A DNA stretch of 64,000 nucleotides from Novosphingobium sp. B1 (GCF_900176395.1 NZ_FWXL01000001.1:496001-560000), one strand, 5' to 3'. Counted from the first letter of the stretch, positions 47,444-55,724 are shown. A program made the numbers and translations. The notes: a model not told the origin generated them from the letters alone.

Positions 47444-47469
47444 GGAACCAATCGGCAGGCCGTGGCGTA
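47444..47469 (+). promoter_or_regulatory. Possible EcfG-type promoter
   Basis: GGAAC (47444-47448), 17-nt spacer, then CGTA (47466-47469), a one-base deviation from the EcfG CGTT element. It lies 22 nt upstream of the exported protein at 47492, a normal leader distance. Confidence 0.4.
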
Positions 47470-47491
47470 TTCAGGGCAAAAGGGGATGAAA

Positions 47492-48157
47492 ATGATTTCT
47501 ACCAAGGCCCTTCGGTTCGCAACGATACTGCCTTGCACGCTCGCCGTCGCTTCACCTCTTCTGGCACAGACTGCCGTGTCGGAAGAAAAGGTGACGGCGG
47601 GCGATGTCGTTACAAAGCCGCTGTCCGACTTCAACATCAAGAAGGATGAGATTCCCGACATTCTCGTCTCGGCGCGACAGAACCCCTATTCGATGTCGGG
47701 CCTGAAAAAGTGCCCGGCCATCGCCACCGAGGTAGGAAAGCTGGACGCCGTTCTGGGCGACGACATCGACGTAGCTCGCGACGATGGCAATTCGACCATC
47801 AAGATGGGCAACATCGCCAAGTCGCTCGTGGGATCGTTGATCCCGTTCGGCGGCGTAATTCGCGAGATCAGCGGCGCCAACGCGCAGCAGCGCAAGTGGC
47901 AGGAGGCGATCTACGCAGGCTCGGTTCGCCGTGCCTATCTCAAGGGCATGGGTGAACAGCGCGGTTGCAAATACCCTGCCCGCGCCGCATCAGCCAAGGA
48001 TGCGGCGACGCTGTGGGCGGCCCGCGATGCTGCGGAGGCCAAGGGCGATGCTGGCAAGAAGGGCGACGACAAGGACAAGCAGGACAGCAAGACCAAGTCC
48101 GCGAAAGCCGAGCCAGAGAAGTTCGTGAGCAAGCCGGTCGGCCAGCGGACGCAATAG
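47492..48157 (+). CDS. Exported protein of unknown function with lysine-rich tail
   Basis: A 221-residue protein with a clear signal peptide (ALRFATILPCTLAVASPLLA), a central globular part carrying two cysteines (near LKKCPAIA and QRGCKYPA), and a low-complexity, lysine/aspartate-rich C-terminus (EAKGDAGKKGDDKDKQD). The start at 47492 has AAGGGG at good spacing; an ATG two codons earlier is the alternative. I do not recognise the family. The charged tail suggests extended, solvent-exposed periplasmic structure. It ends at the shared bidirectional terminator 48181-48213. Confidence 0.8.
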   Translation: MISTKALRFATILPCTLAVASPLLAQTAVSEEKVTAGDVVTKPLSDFNIKKDEIPDILVSARQNPYSMSGLKKCPAIATEVGKLDAVLGDDIDVARDDGNSTIKMGNIAKSLVGSLIPFGGVIREISGANAQQRKWQEAIYAGSVRRAYLKGMGEQRGCKYPARAASAKDAATLWAARDAAEAKGDAGKKGDDKDKQDSKTKSAKAEPEKFVSKPVGQRTQ

Positions 48158-48180
48158 GTCGGGAGCCCAATCTGACAGCT

Positions 48181-48213
48181 AAAAAAGGGGCGGCATGAAA
48201 CCGCCCCCTTTTT
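48181..48213. terminator. Bidirectional Rho-independent terminator
   Basis: A-run, GGGGCGG (48187-48193), 7-nt loop, CCGCCCC (48201-48207), T-run. It lies between convergent gene ends at 48157 (plus) and 48241 (minus) and can terminate both. Confidence 0.88.
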
Positions 48214-48240
48214 GTTGAAATTGCCCGCGCAGTCTGGGCG

Positions 48241-48960
48241 TCAGCCCTTAGCCTTCAGCTTGGCCAGTTCGGCGTCGAGTTCGTCCATTACCTGCTTGCG
48301 GATGGACTCCGAAAGCGACTTGTCGCGCGCTATCTCGGCACGAGCCTGGCGGATACCTTCGATCGCCTGGCTCATGGCATGACGCTCGATCTCCGCCTCG
48401 CTCCCAGCGCAAGTTCGAATGCGCACCCGCGTGATCTTGCCGTCGCCTTCCTCCGAAGTATCGACGTTGCTCAGCGCATTCTTGCCCGAACACCGCCCGC
48501 CTTCTTCCGAAACGATGTCGGTCACGCCCTCGTTTTCGCCGTCGATCACAATCACGCGCTGCTGGATGCGGTGTTCACCCTTCCCGGCCATCGGCGGAAT
48601 TGGTGGCACGCGCGGAACCGGCGGAATGCCGGCCTCAGCCTGGGCGATCCTGGCCTCTACCTCGGCATCCGAGAGTGGCTTGTCGGTCTTGAAGACGAAC
48701 GTCTTGCCATCGCGAGTGATGGTGCGCACATGCTGCTGGCCGTCCTCGCTGCCGCGCCGTTCGACGATCACGATCTGCTGACCCATATGCGCTGCGGGTG
48801 GTGCAGGTGGCGTTGGCGGAACCGGAGGTGCCGGCAGAGCCGACGGCGCAGGCGGGGTCGGGACAACAGATGTTCCCTGCGCCAAGGCACCCACCGCCGT
48901 AACGGCGAGCGCCGCACCTGCAATCAGCGACAACTTCGCATTCGTCGAACCGGTCTTCAT
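48241..48960 (-). CDS. Exported proline-rich protein of unknown function
   Basis: A 239-residue protein: signal peptide (KLSLIAGAALAVTAVGALAQ), a proline-rich linker (PAPPVPPTPPAPP around residues 44-56), a domain with RTITRDGKTFVFKTDKPLSDAEVEARI, a second proline run, two cysteines (RCSG, RTCAG) that may pair, and a C-terminal charged helix (QARAEIARDKSLSESIRKQV). The GGGGAGG site fixes the start at 48960. The layout suggests a periplasmic protein spanning or tethered to peptidoglycan. It lies directly downstream of sdhCDA, where sdhB would be expected. Confidence 0.78.
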   Translation of the reverse strand: MKTGSTNAKLSLIAGAALAVTAVGALAQGTSVVPTPPAPSALPAPPVPPTPPAPPAAHMGQQIVIVERRGSEDGQQHVRTITRDGKTFVFKTDKPLSDAEVEARIAQAEAGIPPVPRVPPIPPMAGKGEHRIQQRVIVIDGENEGVTDIVSEEGGRCSGKNALSNVDTSEEGDGKITRVRIRTCAGSEAEIERHAMSQAIEGIRQARAEIARDKSLSESIRKQVMDELDAELAKLKAKG

Positions 48961-49005
48961 CGAACTGCCTCCCCGGGCTGCCCTTTTCATCGGGCCAAAA
49001 TGACT

Positions 49006-49032
49006 GGTGCCGGAGTATCATACCCCGGCACC
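49006..49032. other. 27-bp near-perfect palindrome downstream of sdhA
   Basis: GGTGCCGGAGTAT and ATACCCCGGCACC (one mismatch) around a single central base. It lies between the sdhA stop and the exported-protein start. Read on the minus strand it is followed by CATTTTGG, so it may end the sdh transcript, or act as an operator for the next gene, whose ATG is 46 bp away. Confidence 0.6.
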
Positions 49033-49057
49033 ACATCATTTCCTGTTCGACCAACCG

Positions 49058-49075
49058 CTGGTCCGGCTGGACCAG
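49058..49075. terminator. Hairpin after sdhA
   Basis: CTGGTCC (49058-49064), loop GGCT, GGACCAG (49069-49075): a perfect 7-bp stem 22 nt beyond the sdhA stop. No T-run follows. Together with the palindrome at 49006 it may slow or end sdhCDA transcription, or protect the mRNA 3' end. Confidence 0.45.
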
Positions 49076-49096
49076 TGTCAACCAATCGGCGTCAGG

Positions 49097-50908
49097 TCAG
49101 TACACGCGCTTCTTGGGCTTGATGTACTCGACGTCGTCGGTCAGCGTGTATTCGTGGACTGGGCGGTAGTCGAGACGGACTTCGCCGCCCTTGCCGCCCC
49201 AGCCGTTGAACCAGGCTGCGGTATGCTTCATCCATTCGGCATCGTTGCGATCGGGGAAGTCCTCGTGCGCGTGGGCGCCGCGGCTTTCCTTGCGGTTGTA
49301 GGCCGAATGCATGGTGACCGATGCCTGGCTGATCAGGTTGTCGAGTTCGAGTGTCTCGACCAGGTCCGAGTTCCAGATCAGCGAACGGTCGGACACGTGA
49401 ATGTCCTCCATGCGCTTGTAGGTGTTGGCGAGCTTTTCCTTGCCCTCGGCCATAAGCTCGTCGGTGCGGAACACAGCGGCATGGGCCGACATCGTGCGCT
49501 GCATCTCGATGCGCACTTCTGCCGTGGGTGAACCACCCTTGGCATGGCGGAAATGATCGAGGCGGGTCAGCGCGAGGTCCGCGCTGTCCTTGGGCAACGA
49601 GTTGTGCGACGTGCCCGGCTTGATCAGTTCCTTGAGACGCAGGCCAGTGGCACGACCGAACACGACGAGGTCGATCAGCGAGTTCGAGCCGAGACGGTTG
49701 GCACCGTGGACCGAAACGCAGGCAGCCTCGCCCACCGCGAACAGGCCGGGGACGACCGTCTCGGGGTTGCCGTCGGCACCGATGGTGACGACTTCGCCGT
49801 GGTAGTTACAAGGGATGCCGCCCATGTTGTAGTGGACGGTCGGAACGACCGGCAGCGGCTGGCGGGTCAGGTCGACGCCTGCGAAGATCTTGCCGCTTTC
49901 GGTGATGCCCGGAAGACGCTCGGCCAATACGCCCGCATCGATGTGATCGAGGTGCAGGTAGATGTGGTCCTTGTGCGGGCCGACACCGCGGCCTTCACGG
50001 ATTTCCATGGCCATCGAACGCGAGACAACGTCACGCGAGGCGAGGTCCTTGGCCGAGGGAGCATAGCGCTCCATGAAGCGCTCGCCCTCGGAGTTGGTGA
50101 GGTAACCGCCCTCGCCGCGCGCGCCTTCGGTGATCAGCACACCTGCGCCATAGATGCCGGTCGGGTGGAACTGGACGAACTCCATGTCCTGCAGCGGGAG
50201 ACCTGCGCGCAGGACCATGCCGCCGCCGTCACCGGTGCAGGTGTGGGCAGACGTGGCAGTGAAGTACGAACGGCCATAGCCGCCGGTGGCGAGCACGACC
50301 GCGTGGCTGCGGAAACGGTGGATAGAACCATCGTCCATGCACAGCGCGATCACGCCGCGGCATTCGCCGTTCTCCATGATCAGGTCGATCGCGAAGTATT
50401 CGATGAAGAAGTCCGCATCGTACTTCAGCGACTGCTGGTAGAGCGCATGGAGCATGGCGTGGCCGGTACGGTCGGCCGCGGCGCAGGTGCGCTGCACCGG
50501 CGGGCCTTCGCCCATGTTCTGCATGTGGCCGCCGAACGGGCGCTGGTAGATCGTGCCCTCGGGGTTGCGGCTGAACGGCACGCCAGCGTGCTCGAGTTCG
50601 TAGACTGCAGCCGGGGCTTCGCGCACCATGTACTCGATCGCATCCTGGTCACCCAGCCAGTCCGACCCCTTCACGGTGTCGTACATGTGCCAGGTCCAGT
50701 GATCGGGCGAGTTGTTGCCGAGCGAGGCGGCGATGCCACCCTGCGCCGCCACGGTGTGCGAGCGCGTCGGGAAGACCTTGGTGATGCAGGCGGTGCGCAG
50801 GCCGGCCTGGGCCGAACCCATGGTGGCGCGCAGGCCCGAACCGCCGGCACCGACGACGACGGTGTCGTAGGTGTGGTCGATGATCTTGTAGGCAGGCTGT
50901 GAAGTCAT
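49097..50908 (-). CDS. sdhA: Succinate dehydrogenase flavoprotein subunit
   Basis: A 603-residue subunit of complex II, oxidising succinate to fumarate with covalently bound FAD. The Rossmann motif is [12 protein letters not shown] at residues 17-28. His51 in SHTVAAQGG is the FAD-linking residue. [18 protein letters not shown] and RLGSNSL carry active-site and FAD contacts. The C-terminus YIKPKKRVY is typical. It starts 3 nt before the sdhD stop in operon order sdhC-sdhD-sdhA. The iron-sulfur subunit gene is not downstream as usual. Confidence 0.97.
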   Translation of the reverse strand: MTSQPAYKIIDHTYDTVVVGAGGSGLRATMGSAQAGLRTACITKVFPTRSHTVAAQGGIAASLGNNSPDHWTWHMYDTVKGSDWLGDQDAIEYMVREAPAAVYELEHAGVPFSRNPEGTIYQRPFGGHMQNMGEGPPVQRTCAAADRTGHAMLHALYQQSLKYDADFFIEYFAIDLIMENGECRGVIALCMDDGSIHRFRSHAVVLATGGYGRSYFTATSAHTCTGDGGGMVLRAGLPLQDMEFVQFHPTGIYGAGVLITEGARGEGGYLTNSEGERFMERYAPSAKDLASRDVVSRSMAMEIREGRGVGPHKDHIYLHLDHIDAGVLAERLPGITESGKIFAGVDLTRQPLPVVPTVHYNMGGIPCNYHGEVVTIGADGNPETVVPGLFAVGEAACVSVHGANRLGSNSLIDLVVFGRATGLRLKELIKPGTSHNSLPKDSADLALTRLDHFRHAKGGSPTAEVRIEMQRTMSAHAAVFRTDELMAEGKEKLANTYKRMEDIHVSDRSLIWNSDLVETLELDNLISQASVTMHSAYNRKESRGAHAHEDFPDRNDAEWMKHTAAWFNGWGGKGGEVRLDYRPVHEYTLTDDVEYIKPKKRVY

Positions 50909-50911
50909 GTC

Positions 50912-51295
50912 TTATGCGCCCCCGAGCGCAATGCGCAGAACCGAAAGGATGCCAAAGGCAGCAGCCGCGAACGGCACTGCATTGACCAGAAGCCAGGCAA
51001 TGACCTTGCCGCCTTCTTCATGGACATAATCTTCGAGCATGACCTGCACGCCCATACGGGCATGGGTGAAGGTATTGATCATGATCAGGATCAGCGCGAT
51101 CGACGGCAGCGGCCGTGCGACCCAGCCCCGCACCGTGGCGTAGCTGTGATCCGGCAGCAACGCGAGGCTGGCGATCAGGAACGTGATCAGGACAAGGTTG
51201 CCTACCGCCGTCAGGCGCTGCGTGAGCCAGTGGTGCGTACCTTCGTGACTGGAGCCCAGCCCGCGTACGCGGCCGATTGAGGTGCCGTTACCCAT
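50912..51295 (-). CDS. sdhD: Succinate dehydrogenase membrane anchor subunit
   Basis: A 127-residue membrane protein with three helices, holding the ubiquinone site and half of the heme b pocket of complex II. HHWLTQRLTAVGNLVLI near the N-terminus and HARMGVQVMLEDYVHEEGGK after the second helix are the SdhD signatures, including the heme-ligand histidine. It is located between sdhC and sdhA with gaps of 34 and 3 nt. Confidence 0.93.
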   Translation of the reverse strand: MGNGTSIGRVRGLGSSHEGTHHWLTQRLTAVGNLVLITFLIASLALLPDHSYATVRGWVARPLPSIALILIMINTFTHARMGVQVMLEDYVHEEGGKVIAWLLVNAVPFAAAAFGILSVLRIALGGA

Positions 51296-51329
51296 GAGAT
51301 GCCTCTCTAGCTAAGGTTCGTGCCGGCGC

Positions 51330-51755
51330 TCAGCGCAGCAGCACGAAGGCCCAGAATGCGATGGTGAGGATGACCGAGATGACGATCGTCAGGCTCGACC
51401 AGCGGGCGTTGGTTTCCAGTTCGTATCCCGCGCCGATATCGAGGATCAGGTGGCGGATGCCCGATGCGGCGTGCTGGAAGAAGGCCCAGGTCAGGCCGAC
51501 GAGCACGATCTTGCCGAGGATCGCGGTAACGGCTTGCAGGCCACCGCCGGTGCCGAGCCACACGTAGTCCAGGAACGTCTGATAGGCCCCTGCCCCACTT
51601 GCCAGCGCACCGATCCACCACAACAGGAGACCAAGTCCTGCAAAGGCAAGGCCGTTGCCGGTAATGCGGTGCAGGATCGAAACCAGCATGGCCGGGCCCC
51701 AGCGCCAGATCTGGAGATGCGGAGAAATCGGCTGTGCCTTGCGCGACTGCGCCAT
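51330..51755 (-). CDS. sdhC: Succinate dehydrogenase cytochrome b556 subunit
   Basis: A 141-residue three-helix membrane subunit. RPISPHLQ-like KAQPISPHLQIWRW and SILHRITGNGL form the quinone-site region, and FFQHAASGIRHLILD carries the heme-ligand histidine. The start at 51755 is set by the strong GAGGGGG site; the frame extends 52 codons upstream without similarity. First gene of sdhCDA. A possible promoter (TTGCGC-N16-TAATAG) lies about 70 bp upstream. Confidence 0.93.
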   Translation of the reverse strand: MAQSRKAQPISPHLQIWRWGPAMLVSILHRITGNGLAFAGLGLLLWWIGALASGAGAYQTFLDYVWLGTGGGLQAVTAILGKIVLVGLTWAFFQHAASGIRHLILDIGAGYELETNARWSSLTIVISVILTIAFWAFVLLR

Positions 51756-51820
51756 GAATATACCCCCTCGACTAGGTACAAGGATCGCGAGGGGCAGGCC
51801 CCCGCGACGGATTGCGAGTC

Positions 51821-51848
51821 CTATTAGTCGAAAAGACTGCCTGCGCAA
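51821..51848 (-). promoter_or_regulatory. Candidate sdhCDA promoter
   Basis: On the minus strand TTGCGC (51848-51843) and TAATAG (51826-51821) are 16 nt apart, a plausible sigma-70 pair facing sdhC. It lies in the 159-bp gap divergent from the metallo-beta-lactamase gene. Confidence 0.4.
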
Positions 51849-51914
51849 GCGTATGCGGGATGTAAAAAAGGACAGCCGGTTGCGCTTGCCCAGTGGGGTG
51901 CCTAGACGCACCTC

Positions 51915-52775
51915 ATGAGTTTAACTCTTGCCCTGCTGGCAGCAACTGCGACGACCGCCGTTGCATCGCCGCCCTCGTCCGATTCCGTCGCGCTGGCCCG
52001 TGTCTGCGAGGGCAAGGACGGGTTCGCCGATCCCGCTCCGCCCGCAAAGGTCTTCGGCAACGTCTGGTACGTCGGCACTTGCGGCGTGACGGTTCTGCTC
52101 GTGACCGGACCGCAAGGGCACATCCTGGTTGATGCGGGTGTGGAAGAGGCAGTTCCGCAAGTCCTTGCGAACATCCACAAGCTGGGCTTCAACCCGAAGG
52201 ACGTGGGCCTCATCGTGTCGAGCCACGAGCATTTCGACCATGTGGGCGGCTTGGCAGCGCTGGAAAAGGCAACGGGCGCGCGGTTCGTTGCTACGGCTGA
52301 AGCGGCAAAGGTCATTCGCAGCGGCAAGGTCAGCCCGGCCGATCCGCAAGCGCAGGAGATCCACGGTTCACGCCCGGCGCGGGTGAACGGCATTCTCAAG
52401 ACTGGCGACGTGTTCAACGTCGGGCCTCTCAGGATCACGGCGTTCCGGACACCGGGGCATACCGAGGGTTCGACGAGCTGGACCTGGACATCGTGCCAGG
52501 GGACGGACTGTCGCACGATGACGTACGTCGACAGCCTGACCGCGCTGCCGCTCGGCACGTATCGCTTTGCTGATCACCCCGATCGCGTTGCAATGTTCCG
52601 CAAGACCTTCGCCGAGGTCGAGGCGCTGCAATGTGGCATCCTGTTGACGCCGCACCCTTCAGCGAGCGCCATGTTCGAGCGGATGAGCGGTGCGCAGCCA
52701 ATGGAAGACTCCGAAGCCTGCAAGGCGCTTGTCGCGAGCGCGCGGGACCGGCTGGAAAAGGCGCTGGTGAAGTGA
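51915..52775 (+). CDS. Subclass B3 metallo-beta-lactamase
   Basis: A 286-residue exported zinc hydrolase. After a signal peptide (SLTLALLAATATTAVAS) comes the metallo-beta-lactamase fold with the full B3 ligand set: His104, His106, Asp108 and His109 in SHEHFDHVGG, His182 in TPGHTEGSTSWTW, and His247 in TPHPS. The PGHTxGSTSWTW block and the SLT segment near 207 are specific to B3 enzymes, which hydrolyse penicillins, cephalosporins and carbapenems. The ribosome site is weak. It is coupled to prmA by a GTGA overlap. Actual substrate range and expression are not predictable from sequence. Confidence 0.87.
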   Translation: MSLTLALLAATATTAVASPPSSDSVALARVCEGKDGFADPAPPAKVFGNVWYVGTCGVTVLLVTGPQGHILVDAGVEEAVPQVLANIHKLGFNPKDVGLIVSSHEHFDHVGGLAALEKATGARFVATAEAAKVIRSGKVSPADPQAQEIHGSRPARVNGILKTGDVFNVGPLRITAFRTPGHTEGSTSWTWTSCQGTDCRTMTYVDSLTALPLGTYRFADHPDRVAMFRKTFAEVEALQCGILLTPHPSASAMFERMSGAQPMEDSEACKALVASARDRLEKALVK

Positions 52776-53728
52776 GCTGGAAAGTCACCGTTTTCGCACC
52801 GCGCGACGTCGTTCAGGCTGCGCTGATCGCGCATGAGGATGCGTGGGACTGGGACCACGACATCGTCATCGCCGGGAGCGAGATTGCCGAGGACAAGCCC
52901 GAGGACTGGCAGCTTGAAGCCTGGCTCGACCGCAAGCCGACCAAGGCCGACCAGAACGCCATCGCCGACCTGTTCGAGGGCACGCCGCCCAAGCTGCAGA
53001 TCGAGAAGCTGCCCGAGACCGACTGGGTGACGCTGAGCCAGCAAGGCGTCGAACCGATCCGCGAGGGCGTGTTCCACGTTCATACGCCGGAATATCCGCC
53101 GCTCCACCTGCGCGGAGTCCGCGATTTCGTGATCCCGGCAAGCCAGGCCTTCGGCACCGGCCAACATGCGACGACGGCGGGTTGCCTCGCCATGCTCAGC
53201 CACATGAAGCAGCAGGGCACCACCGTTCGCAATCTTGCCGATATCGGCACCGGCACCGGGTTGCTCGGCTTTGCGGGACTGCACCTGTGGCCCAATGCGC
53301 ATGCCATCGCGAGCGACATCGACGCCGTGTGCGGGCCGGTGGTGGCGGAAAACGCCGACAACAATGGCATCCCGCTCGGGCATGGCGCCGGCCGCATGGC
53401 GATGGTCATTGCCGCGGGCATGGATCATCCGCTGCTGGAAGCTGCCGGCCCTTACGATCTGCTGATCGCCAACATTCTGGCCGGACCGCTGGTCGAACTG
53501 GCACCGGATTTCGCCCGCGCGGTGGTGCCCGGTGGCAGCGTCCTGCTCGCAGGCTTGCTCGAGACGCAGGAAGCTGCGGTGCGCGCGGCCTATCGCAAGG
53601 CGGGCTTGCGGCTGGCAGCGCGGATGGTGCGCGGCGATTGGTCGATCCTGTGGCTGCGCCGGCGGGCGGCAGGCACCGTGCGATCGAGCCGGGTCGGCGC
53701 TTTGGCAGAATGGTCGAAACGCTGGTAG
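52772..53728 (+). CDS. prmA: Ribosomal protein L11 methyltransferase
   Basis: A 318-residue SAM-dependent methyltransferase that trimethylates lysines and the N-terminus of ribosomal protein L11. FGTGQHATTAGCL is the PrmA substrate-loop motif, LADIGTGTGLLG the SAM motif, and DLLIANILAGPLVELAP the catalytic NPPF-like segment. A GTG start at 52772 overlaps the beta-lactamase stop, with GGAAAAGG upstream. The open frame running further upstream is inside the previous gene. Confidence 0.94.
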   Translation: MSWKVTVFAPRDVVQAALIAHEDAWDWDHDIVIAGSEIAEDKPEDWQLEAWLDRKPTKADQNAIADLFEGTPPKLQIEKLPETDWVTLSQQGVEPIREGVFHVHTPEYPPLHLRGVRDFVIPASQAFGTGQHATTAGCLAMLSHMKQQGTTVRNLADIGTGTGLLGFAGLHLWPNAHAIASDIDAVCGPVVAENADNNGIPLGHGAGRMAMVIAAGMDHPLLEAAGPYDLLIANILAGPLVELAPDFARAVVPGGSVLLAGLLETQEAAVRAAYRKAGLRLAARMVRGDWSILWLRRRAAGTVRSSRVGALAEWSKRW

Positions 53729-53748
53729 GGGCTTGTGCATTGCGCCTT

Positions 53749-53775
53749 CCCGTTTAATCATTCGATTAAGACGGG
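53749..53775. promoter_or_regulatory. Palindrome upstream of enoyl-CoA hydratase gene
   Basis: TTAATC-ATTC-GATTAA (53754-53769) inside a longer CCCGT...ACGGG dyad. It lies between prmA and the hydratase gene, 10 nt before the latter's ATG and next to its GGGAGA ribosome site. It could be a TetR-type operator or a weak prmA terminator; no T-run follows. Confidence 0.45.
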
Positions 53776-53784
53776 AGATGTGCG

Positions 53785-54582
53785 ATGGACTACGAGACCT
53801 TCACTGTCGAAAAGCGCGGGGCGGCCGATTGGCTGACGCTCAACCGACCGGATGTTCTCAACGCCATCTCCCTGCAGATGGTGCGCGAGCTTTCCGACTA
53901 CTTCGGCGCCCTGTTCAACGACCGCGATACGCGCGTCGTCGTGATGCGCGGCGCGGGCAAGGCGTTCTGCGCCGGGCTCGACATAAAGGAACGGGCAGAG
54001 AACCGGGAGCAAATCCCGTTCGCGGGCGGCTTCGGTTTTCAGGGGTATCTCGCCGACGTCTATATAAAGATGCGCCGCTGTCCGCAGCCGATCGTCAGCC
54101 TCGTTCATGGCACGGCCTGCGGTGGTGGCTTCTCCTTCGTACTGGCATCGGACATCCGCATCGCGGGGACGAGCGCGAAGATGAATGCTGCCTACATCAA
54201 GCTGGGGCTGTCGGCCTGCGACATGGGCTGCAGCTATTTCCTGCCTCGGCTCATTGGAACGTCGGTGGCCAGCGAGCTGATGCTGACAGGACGATTCATT
54301 CATGCCCCGCGTGCGCTGGCAACGGGCCTGGTGTCGGAAGTCGTACCCGACGACCAGCTTGAAGCGGTCGGGCAAGGCTATGTGGAGGACTTGCTTGCCG
54401 CATCGCCGATGGGACTGCGGTTGACCAAGGAGGGGCTCAACCTTGCGATCGATGCGCCAAGCCTTGAAGCGGGGATGGCAATCGAGAACCGAAACCAGTT
54501 GATGACCTCGGCCAGCCCCAACTTCCGAGAGGGCATGCAGGCTTTCCTCGAGAAGCGGAAACCGAACTACCTGCCCGAATGA
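53785..54582 (+). CDS. Enoyl-CoA hydratase/isomerase family protein
   Basis: A 265-residue crotonase-fold enzyme. The CoA oxyanion-hole segments are RGAGKAFCAGLDIKE near residues 55-69 and HGTACGGGFSFVLASDIR near 108-125; the usual catalytic position reads LGLSACDMGCSYFLPRL, lacking the classical hydratase glutamate pair, as in several isomerase or thioesterase-like members. Likely a step in beta-oxidation or a related CoA-thioester conversion; exact reaction unknown. It overlaps the convergent cinA gene by 16 nt. Confidence 0.9.
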   Translation: MDYETFTVEKRGAADWLTLNRPDVLNAISLQMVRELSDYFGALFNDRDTRVVVMRGAGKAFCAGLDIKERAENREQIPFAGGFGFQGYLADVYIKMRRCPQPIVSLVHGTACGGGFSFVLASDIRIAGTSAKMNAAYIKLGLSACDMGCSYFLPRLIGTSVASELMLTGRFIHAPRALATGLVSEVVPDDQLEAVGQGYVEDLLAASPMGLRLTKEGLNLAIDAPSLEAGMAIENRNQLMTSASPNFREGMQAFLEKRKPNYLPE

Positions 54583-55070
54583 CCGGCCAAGGTGTCACGG
54601 AGGAGGCTCAAGGCAGCAGCGGTGAAGGCCTGCATGTTGCCGAGGCGTTCATCGCTTTGCGTGACAACCTGCACCGAGGCTTCGACCCCGCCGGGACCGA
54701 CCACGCCGATGGCGCTGGTGCCCGATGAAACGCCGAGCGGATGGGCGCTCCCGCCCGATGCGCCGGTTTCTGCAATGCCCCAATCGGCACCGTAGCGCTG
54801 TCGGATCAGCCGCGCCTGCGCCAGCGCGTAGTCTTCGCGGGCGGAAGTGAAGCCGCGCAGTGATCCCGGCGGATGATCGAGCACGATGCGCCGCCCTTTC
54901 AGGGTATAGACGATACCGCCACCCAGATAGAACGCCGATGCGCCCGGCATCGCGAGCAGGCTGGCGGAAATCAGACCTCCGGTCGAACCGTCGACGACAG
55001 CGATGGTCTCCCCGCGCTGCTTGAGCAGTGCGCCCGCATCGGCAGCGATTGCAGCGAGATCTTCAAGCAT
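54567..55070 (-). CDS. CinA C-terminal domain protein (nicotinamide-nucleotide amidase-like)
   Basis: A 167-residue single CinA/PncC domain: TIAVVDGSTGGLISASL near residues 21-37 corresponds to the AESxTGG catalytic Ser/Thr motif (here DGSTGG), then GGGIVYTLKGRR, ETGASGGSAHP and GTSAIGVVGPGG. PncC deamidates NMN to NaMN. The change from AES to VDGS at the motif start is unusual. The ATG at 55070 has a GGAG site; a TTG two codons earlier is open too. It follows the LysE gene. Confidence 0.86.
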   Translation of the reverse strand: MLEDLAAIAADAGALLKQRGETIAVVDGSTGGLISASLLAMPGASAFYLGGGIVYTLKGRRIVLDHPPGSLRGFTSAREDYALAQARLIRQRYGADWGIAETGASGGSAHPLGVSSGTSAIGVVGPGGVEASVQVVTQSDERLGNMQAFTAAALSLLRDTLAGHSGR

Positions 55071-55085
55071 GCTCAACTCCTGCCG

Positions 55086-55712
55086 TCATGATCGCGAAAG
55101 CAGCATTCCTATGCCGAACGCGGCAAAGATGCCTCCGGTCACCCGATTGAACAGCACCTGCATGTTCGGCCGCGTCAACGCCCTGGCGATCGTGCGCCCG
55201 CCGAGCGCGTATACGAAAAACCACGATATCTCGATGACGCCGAAGGTCAGCACCATGATGGCGAATTGCGGCAATTCGGGCCGGTTGGCGTCGATGAACT
55301 GGGGCAGGAAGGCAGCGGCGAAAAGAAGGGCCTTGGGATTGGAAATGCCGACACCGAATGCCGTGCGGAAAATTCGGGCGCTTGTGATCTCGGCGTCACC
55401 ACGGCCTGTGCCCGCATCCACGTCGGAGACCGGGCTGGTCCAGGCCTTGTATCCCAACCACAGCAGATAGCCCGCACCGAGGATGCGCAAGACCGTGAAG
55501 GCACCTGGCAGGGCGGTGAGCAGCGCGGTCAAGCCGAGCGCCGAGGCACTGAGCAGACTGACCACGGCAAGAAAACATCCCGCCATCGCAAAGACCGTGC
55601 GACGCAGGCCAAACTGGACGCTCCGGCTCATCACGTGCAGCATGTTCGGACCGGGAGAGCCGGAAATGAAGAAGACGGTGGCGGCAAAGAGCCACCAGGT
55701 GTGAAACGCCAT
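55086..55712 (-). CDS. LysE/RhtB family amino-acid exporter
   Basis: A 208-residue membrane protein with about six helices. FFISGSPGPNMLHVMSRSVQFGLRRT in the first helix region is the RhtB signature (PGP motif), and GISNPKALLFAAAFLPQFID is the second conserved block. It exports homoserine, threonine or related amino acids; the specific substrate is not known. It begins 12 nt after the ligA stop and ends 15 nt before cinA. Confidence 0.92.
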   Translation of the reverse strand: MAFHTWWLFAATVFFISGSPGPNMLHVMSRSVQFGLRRTVFAMAGCFLAVVSLLSASALGLTALLTALPGAFTVLRILGAGYLLWLGYKAWTSPVSDVDAGTGRGDAEITSARIFRTAFGVGISNPKALLFAAAFLPQFIDANRPELPQFAIMVLTFGVIEISWFFVYALGGRTIARALTRPNMQVLFNRVTGGIFAAFGIGMLLSRS

Positions 55713-55724
55713 GGCTGCCCTGCC

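Noticed and set aside
49544..50902. 452-codon open frame on the plus strand
   Set aside because: Antisense to sdhA, which has complete FAD and active-site motifs.
51900..52560. 218-codon minus-strand frame overlapping the beta-lactamase
   Set aside because: Antisense shadow; the plus-strand B3 zinc ligand set is complete.
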